In this document: positions 59,062 through 64,000 of the stretch, one piece after another
Numbering within the stretch: position 1 is the first letter of the stretch
How the letters are laid out: every line of letters starts with the position of its first letter
Source of the DNA: Vulcanisaeta distributa JCM 11217
Lineage (GTDB): Archaea; Thermoproteota; Thermoprotei; Thermoproteales; Thermocladiaceae
Length of the DNA: 64,000 nt
Assembly (NCBI RefSeq): GCF_001316005.1
Contig: NZ_BBBJ01000006.1
Location: forward strand, 62,001 to 126,000
Direction of reading: 5' to 3'
The notes under the pieces: model-generated
What the model was told of the DNA's origin: nothing
What the model saw: only the letters and a program-made list of their open reading frames with translations
Database searches by the model: none
Position numbers and translations under genes: made by a program

Positions 59062-59253
59062 GTGCCTTTTGATTGTCGAGATTCCTTGACGACTCTCTCG
59101 TTGTATTACCCCCCCTCACTACTCATCGCATTACTCATGTAATTCACTTTAAAATCGGGTGGTTACGTGTATTAAGTACTGCCGGTGTAATCACCCTCGT
59201 ACGTTAACTATGATTAGCAATGCTTTAATGTTGTTCCTATCTTTACTAATTTA

Positions 59254-60779
59254 ATGGGTGTTTTTGATTCATTTGTTGATTGCCTCAGTAATTGTGAGGG
59301 TTTGTACCCTGTTGGCTCGGGTAGGGATAGGTGCTATGAGATTTGCCTCAGCAAGGCCGAGAGATTAATCGAACTAGGCACCAAGGATGGTAGTATTTCG
59401 AGGGATGAGGCCGAGAGACTGAGGAGCCTACTAAGCACGTGCAAATCAAGCATCGGCAAGGTTGAGGGGGGGTTGAGGGAGTACTGCGTTAGAAAGAATG
59501 AGGAGTTGATTAGGGCGTTATCACGTTCGAGCGAGGTTGTGGAGGCGCCGCCTGCCCAATCAAGTGTGGCTGAGGAGCAGTTACCGAGTAAGTTGGTTGA
59601 TTGCTATCAGTACTGCGTTAAGTATCATGGTGATGACCTAGCCGCGCTGCAGAGTTGTAGGTCTATGTGTGATGCCATGTGGAAGTCCGGCATTCAAGTT
59701 GGTACTGAGCAATTCTCGAATTGCTTCCCACAGGGAATTCTGGAGCTTGGTGAATTCGAGGCGAGGTATAGGAGGGCCGGTAGGATTGGGCTTGATGATT
59801 GGCAGATTGTCGCCCACGTCTCGTTCATCATAAACAAGATGCTTGAGGAGGGCAGGCAAAACAAGTGCCCAGACCCGGAGGAGATGATAGTTAGGATAGT
59901 GACCAGTAAATTGGACGAGATGGGCATAGACAGGTACTCAGTGAGGAAGGCGCACCTACACGGAATGCCCAAGGAGGTAAGACAATTAATCATGGAGATA
60001 TTCCCAAATGTTGAAGAAATAAGGAGACCGTCAATTGATGAAATAGCGAAGTACTACGAAGCATCGCAAAAACGAGCTACGGACATACCCAGCGGGCCCA
60101 GAGCCATTATTCCTCCAGGGTATGAGAAGTACCTATCCGAGAATAACGACCAGGGAATACCGCCAGAGCCCCCCCAGAGACCCCCCCCGGAACCTCCAAA
60201 TCTCTCTGAACACCCTAATAATGAACGAAAGCCTGAAGCAAGTGGTAATGAGTGCGTTGAGCCAGATTACTCATACATAGGTAATGTATTAATGGGCTTG
60301 ATCATCAATTACATAATCTTTGTATCACCAGCTGCCTATTTCGCCTATTTGGCATACATCAAGTACGTCACCTCTGTATATGCTTTCGCTCTCTCCATGT
60401 TTTTCTCCGCACTATTCTTTGCAACAGCATTAGGTCTTATACTAGGCGTTGAATATGCTAATTGGAGAGCGAGACGTCTTCGCTTTATTTCTTCTCTTAA
60501 TGCAGAAACAGGATGTTTACGCGTCATACCCCCCCTTGGTTTGAGCACATTGAGAGTTTATTTGCACCATTCTTTGCAGCGGCCTTCATTAATCCGGTGG
60601 TTGAGTACATTGTGTATAAAATGCTTAAATCAGGACCGATCACGCTTAATCCAGAGACTGTTACGTTGTACGAATCCATGGTGGCATTCTTCGTAATCAT
60701 AATTTTAATACTCATACTTAATACTCTCATTGACTGGAGTGATTGGCGCAGAAGACGCTTATTGGCTCCACCTCGTTGA
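59254..60779 (+). CDS. Twin-CX3C membrane protein 1 (novel family, frameshifted)
   Basis: About 507 residues; no family recognised. N-terminal domain: CLSNC and CYEIC about 12 residues apart (a twin CX3C pattern), then a helical spacer, then a second twin CX3C (CYQYC, 13 residues, CRSMC, about residues 118-140) followed by a helical block FEARYRRAGRIGLDDWQIV and a Pro-rich linker (about 290-335, GIPPEPPQRPP). The C-terminus has four membrane helices. A shift near 60530 is cured by C5 in place of C7 (RVIPPWFEHIE). The second twin motif and following 120 residues match the protein at 61128. Disulfide-stapled helical hairpins and a role at the membrane are inferred. Confidence 0.65.
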
Positions 60780-61127
60780 GCCAATAATAATACTTAGGCA
60801 GAACATTACTCATGAGAAGTAATCCATTTATTATCCTGCCAACACCATTATCTAGCTTAGGCAAACTTACCCAGCCATGGGCAGTACTGGAGTGGTGGGG
60901 TATCCTCATTAGCTCTATACTCATTAACAATAACAATGGCTAACATAATTGGGGTCAATAATAATGGATTAAGCCGTTGATTAAATATTTTGAAACACGA
61001 TGATTACAAACCCAGCAATGCTTTAAAGGGGAGGTGCGTTGTTCATATTGATGTCTTTTATTGATTATTCTCCGATTCATGAACTCCCCCCCATTCCTAT
61101 TACTTGTTTTCTTACCGGTGATTAGGT
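60780..61127. other. 348-bp gap with a possible Fic-domain remnant
   Basis: No intact gene. On the minus strand (about 60812-60890) a short open frame reads LPKLDNGVGRIINGLLLM, which resembles the Fic core HPFxDGNGR in a decayed form. The downstream end contains TATA-like GCTTTAAAGG (61018) far from the next start and an AT-rich stretch before ATG 61128. Confidence 0.3.
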
Positions 61128-62585
61128 ATGGGTGGTTCAAGTGATTTAGATAGACGCGTTGAGTGTTATCGGGATTGTGTTAAGTATCATGGTGATGATA
61201 AGGCGTCATTGCAAACGTGCTATTCCATCTGCGATGCACTATGGAAACCTGAGCTGCAGTTTACCGATTTAGAGGCGTTTGAGAAGTGCTTTCCACATGG
61301 GATGCTCGAGCTTAAGGAATTCATGGCAAAGTACCGAAGAATTGGCAAGATAGGCTTTGAAGACTGGCAAATAGTGTCTCAAGTTTCAAGTGCTATTCAT
61401 AAAATGCTTGAGGAGGGTAAGCAGAATAAATGCCCTAATCTGTACGAGAGCATCATTAGGGTTGTAGTGAGCGTACTAAATAGTCTTGGGATAAATAGGG
61501 TTGAAATAAAGACTGCATACGCACATCACCTAACAACTGAGGAGAAGGCAATACTATCAGTCATATTTCCAAGCCTAAACCTGGGGGGGGTTTCACCAAT
61601 ACCATTGCCGGAATCACCAGGTAAGGATATGACGCAAAGTACCTCCGCACCAACTACCTCGGTACCTCAGGAATCACAATCAACGCAGTCTGCGCAGACA
61701 CAGGCGCAAAGGCCATTGGAGCAAACCAGTAGGCAGATATCCCTTGATGAGGCTTTGATTAAGGCCGTGAATGACTGCATGGCAAATAAGGAATGCGCCA
61801 ATAACACCTCTAAGATTAGGGAGTTACAGAACACTATAAACACGTTAATTAAGCTTGGGGGGGCCAATATAAATACCAGGGATTTCAGGGGGTGGACACC
61901 GCTTCATTACGCAGTTTCACTTGGTAATTTAGAGCTTGTTGAGTTCTTGGTTGAGCATGGTGCCAATATTAATGCTAAGGATATTAATGGAGTTACGCCA
62001 TTACATATTGCGGCAAAGAATGGGCACTTTAGTATTGTGAAGTTCTTGGTTAAGCATGGTGCGTTGATTGATGTAGTGGATATTTATGGTAAGACCCCCA
62101 TTGACTATGCAAGAGAAGGAGGTCATAAGTCCATTGTCAAATACTTAACGAATAAATTAATGAATAAACCACCAATTGGGTTATTCACGGCAGGCATTAT
62201 CGGTGGTATTGCCTTATCAATACTATTGATGTACCCGCCAGCATACCTATCCTCGGAGCTATATCTAATAGCCATACAAAATTCATCACCTGCCTTCGCC
62301 GCCTTAGCATCCTCAATTATAATACTACCATTAATGAGCGTAGTACTGTTATTCCTCGGATATGTTAGGTGGCTTGGCAGGCGTTATAACGTGTTGAGCC
62401 AATCAATATTATCTACATTAAGTGAAGTTATGGAGAGGGTTGCTATCTCAATAATAATTTCAGGCATTATTGAGTTAATGATTATATATTTACTCATGGG
62501 ACTCTCATTAAGTACTGCATATTTCGTATCAATATTTATAGGGATAGTAATACTCACGAGCATGCTCCTCATAAAAACGAAATGA
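61128..62585 (+). CDS. Twin-CX3C ankyrin membrane protein 2 (novel family)
   Basis: 485 residues, intact frame. The N-terminal twin CX3C domain (CYRDC, 13 residues, CYSIC, residues about 13-35) with FMAKYRRIGKIGFEDWQIVS matches protein 1 closely. A Ser/Thr/Gln-rich linker (about 165-205) leads to three ankyrin repeats (GWTPLHYAVSLGNLELVEFL; GVTPLHIAAKNGHFSIVKFL; GKTPIDYAREGGHKSIVKYL, about 260-345). Four membrane helices close the protein. Ankyrin repeats are rare in archaea, so transfer is possible. The layout (sensor-like domain, ankyrin adaptor, membrane part) recalls membrane effectors, but no function is shown. Confidence 0.7.
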   Translation: MGGSSDLDRRVECYRDCVKYHGDDKASLQTCYSICDALWKPELQFTDLEAFEKCFPHGMLELKEFMAKYRRIGKIGFEDWQIVSQVSSAIHKMLEEGKQNKCPNLYESIIRVVVSVLNSLGINRVEIKTAYAHHLTTEEKAILSVIFPSLNLGGVSPIPLPESPGKDMTQSTSAPTTSVPQESQSTQSAQTQAQRPLEQTSRQISLDEALIKAVNDCMANKECANNTSKIRELQNTINTLIKLGGANINTRDFRGWTPLHYAVSLGNLELVEFLVEHGANINAKDINGVTPLHIAAKNGHFSIVKFLVKHGALIDVVDIYGKTPIDYAREGGHKSIVKYLTNKLMNKPPIGLFTAGIIGGIALSILLMYPPAYLSSELYLIAIQNSSPAFAALASSIIILPLMSVVLLFLGYVRWLGRRYNVLSQSILSTLSEVMERVAISIIISGIIELMIIYLLMGLSLSTAYFVSIFIGIVILTSMLLIKTK

Positions 62586-62682
62586 GTAGGTCACCGGCAA
62601 AGTAGGCACGGTGCGTGCCTCAAGTACCACTGCTTAAGCTCCTCATTAGGCCTGGGCTTTTAGGCTGTGAGTGTCGGTCTTA

Positions 62683-63607
62683 TTACTCGGTCTCGCCCTC
62701 CACCCCCCCCTTTAGCACTGGCTTTCTGGCCAGTAGTACTCCCCCCCTACCAAGCTTAATGTTTATTTCCTGGCCCATGTCCGGTGGTGTGAGTAGTTCC
62801 TCTGTCTTAACGACATTCGTTATGAAGGACTCGTAGAGCCTCCACAGAAGCTCCTCCTCACGGCCTGCGGCAGCCCTAACCCTGATCCCAAGCTCCACCA
62901 AGTCATTGATTGTTATTGCGGCACTGTGCTGCTTATAGCCCGTGAACCTCCTTGCAACCTCAAGGGCCTTACTAGAATCACCCCCCCTGAGCATCCTAGC
63001 CGTTAAGACCCTAACCATTAAGTCTATGTTGTGCTCGAGAGCCCTTGCGTAATCCCCAATCTCAATTATTGGGGGGGCCTATCGAGGATCTCGGAAACAA
63101 CCTTATTCGGCAAATCACCAACCCTCAATGCCTCGAGAACCCTATTGAAGGACTCAATCACCGACTGAATGGGCACGAATGTCTTACCCCCCCTCGGGTA
63201 GTATATCACTGGTCTATCGGCCCAAGCTCGGCGATTGGCATCATCGCCAACTCATCACCGGCCAGGGCGAGTATTGATGCCGCACTCTTGGCAAGCCTAA
63301 GCACGTAAATGATTAATTTACCACTGACAATACCCTGAAGGTGCCTAGCCAGTAGGTATGCCTCATCAATATTGCCACCGGCTGAGTTGAGCACCACGGC
63401 CAAGTCCTTAAAACCACCCAATCCCCTAATCACCGAGTAAACGGTGTCGACAACTGTGTGATCTATGAACCTGTATGGGGGGGACATGATTATTGGTAGG
63501 ACGGGCATGCCAACCAAGCCCTCAAACTCATTGATTATGCCCAAGGCATCATCAACAAACCTCCTAAACACGTAAGGAACACCCTCACCAGAGGAATCAA
63601 CAAGCAT
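62683..63607 (-). CDS. ClpP/SDH-class serine protease (frameshifted)
   Basis: About 305 residues of the SppA/ClpP-fold serine dehydrogenase proteinase group. VVLNSAGGNIDEAYLLARHL supplies the oxyanion loop, LAKSAASILALAGDELAM the nucleophile Ser, and ELGPIDPVIYYPRGG follows after a shift near 63212. The C-terminal part has RFTGYKQHSAAITINDLVEL, with the conserved His, and ends GGVEGETE. A shift near 63072 (G7) is also needed. The start at 63607 (MLVDSSGEG) leaves no signal peptide; a longer frame would add a hydrophobic start (VWLVCFISHLTIFVLM), so membrane anchoring is possible. Convergent with protein 2. Confidence 0.72.
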
Positions 63608-63762
63608 TAAAACGAAAATAGTGAGGTGGGAAATAAAACATACTAACCAAACGCGGGTAATGATCACCGCACCACGTCAATAAACCTTAAATTGGGTTTT
63701 GCCATGACTTTTTAATGCAGGTGGGTCCTGCATCTTCATGGCCTCCCGCTAATTGTAATTTC

Positions 63763-64000
63763 TTGAGTGGTGGGGGGGTTTCTTGGTTTAGGGTTCGTGA
63801 TTCCACGGCTGAGGTTGAGCAATTGGTTGGTGGTACTAGGGGGGGTACTGACTATGTGTATGTTGAGGATGAGTCCGGCCTTCTAACCAATGTTAAGTAC
63901 CTGCGTGGGGGGGCTAGGATCATTAGTAGGCGTGAGTGGGGGGGTAGGGACCGCACTGAGGAGGTTTACGAGGTCCCACTGGACGTTATTGGTGATAGGC
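63763..64000 (+). CDS. Unknown protein (partial, runs off right edge)
   Basis: Open from a TTG at 63763 through the end: VSWFRVRDSTAEVEQLVGGT, YVYVEDESGLLTNVKYLRGG and EEVYEVPLDVIGDR. Five G7 runs inflate the Gly content. It is divergent from the protease gene, about 155 bp away. No family recognised from 79 residues. Confidence 0.45.
   Translation, partial: MSGGGVSWFRVRDSTAEVEQLVGGTRGGTDYVYVEDESGLLTNVKYLRGGARIISRREWGGRDRTEEVYEVPLDVIGDR

Larger units (their letters stand above)
45210..64000. mobile_element. Putative integrated element / accessory island (left end only)
   Basis: The island starts at the partial tRNA-His and shows plasmid/virus-like content: AbrB-like and winged-helix regulators, primase-polymerase/helicase, a second ATPase, Sm-like proteins, a secreted repeat protein and many unknown small genes packed with ATGA overlaps. 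No integrase gene and no intact tRNA-His are seen to the right, so the far end lies beyond the window or was lost. The part right of about 57 kb could be a different insertion. Confidence 0.45.

Noticed and set aside
1-64000. G7 tracts as phase-variation switches
   Set aside because: They occur in ribosomal and metabolic genes and in a tRNA, mostly as in-frame additions, and the same data show random run-length errors. An artefact explains them better.
1-64000. CRISPR array
   Set aside because: No regularly spaced repeats were seen; the 46-bp copies at 57.8 and 59.0 kb are only two and lie 1.2 kb apart.

Overview
The window looks like a chromosomal segment of a hyperthermophilic crenarchaeon of the order Thermoproteales, closest in flavour to Vulcanisaeta/Caldivirga. 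This is an inference from content. Archaeal/eukaryal-type ribosomal proteins (eL8/L7Ae, eL32, eL40, eS8, eS28), SRP19 and an Sm protein are present. ADP-forming acyl-CoA synthetase, archaeal Thi4 and a ThiD-ThiN fusion occur, as do a tRNA with introns in unusual places and a PaREP2b-family gene. Promoters are often TATA boxes about 25 nt before the start codon with no leader.

Data quality shapes everything here. By eye there are on the order of 150 runs of six or more G or C, most exactly seven long. Where a conserved motif lets me infer the expected length, G4 has usually become G7. This adds one Gly or Pro in frame (in eL8, eL40, uS8, BCAT and the SGTTG loop of an acyl-CoA synthetase) and also lengthens a tRNA-Asp acceptor stem. 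Many genes, including essential ones (uS8, uS19, eL8, SRP19, Sm), also carry one-base frameshifts at short homopolymers. I treat these as sequencing or consensus errors, join the pieces into single genes, and say so in each entry.

Layout. 1-36 kb is mostly core genome: phosphate permease and Thi4, tRNA-Asp, thioredoxin, an aminotransferase, the ADP-forming acyl-CoA synthetase pair, HtpX, a pilus-like surface cluster, an XPB-type helicase, PGI/PMI, transporters (two MFS, Nramp with a DtxR-like regulator, MarC), BCAT, a sedolisin protease, thiamine salvage (ThiD-ThiN), SRP19/eS8, an HdrB-like Fe-S protein, an intron-bearing tRNA-Pro, uS8-eL32, an S9 peptidase, eL8-eS28, uS19 and an acetoacetyl-CoA-synthetase-like enzyme. 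Up to three C/D-box guide RNAs sit in gaps.

36-45 kb is a transition zone. It has a DUF4143 ATPase and a hot-dog thioesterase split by a 1.76-kb insertion carrying PaREP2b. A nucleotidyltransferase gene pair and a zinc-ribbon gene lie between inverted palindromes. A GH38 alpha-mannosidase and the host Sm protein follow.

45.2 kb to the right edge looks like an integrated element or accessory island. It starts at the 3' half of a tRNA-His gene, a typical archaeal attachment site. It encodes AbrB-like and winged-helix regulators, a large primase-polymerase/helicase, an AAA-type ATPase and three small Sm-fold proteins, one of them Hfq-like. It also has a secreted repeat-containing membrane-anchored protein, small membrane proteins and a DUF3800 protein flanked by 46-bp direct repeats. 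Next come two paralogous proteins with twin CX3C motifs and C-terminal membrane segments, one with ankyrin repeats, and a ClpP/SDH-class protease. No integrase and no second attachment site were found before the window ends, so the right boundary is unknown.
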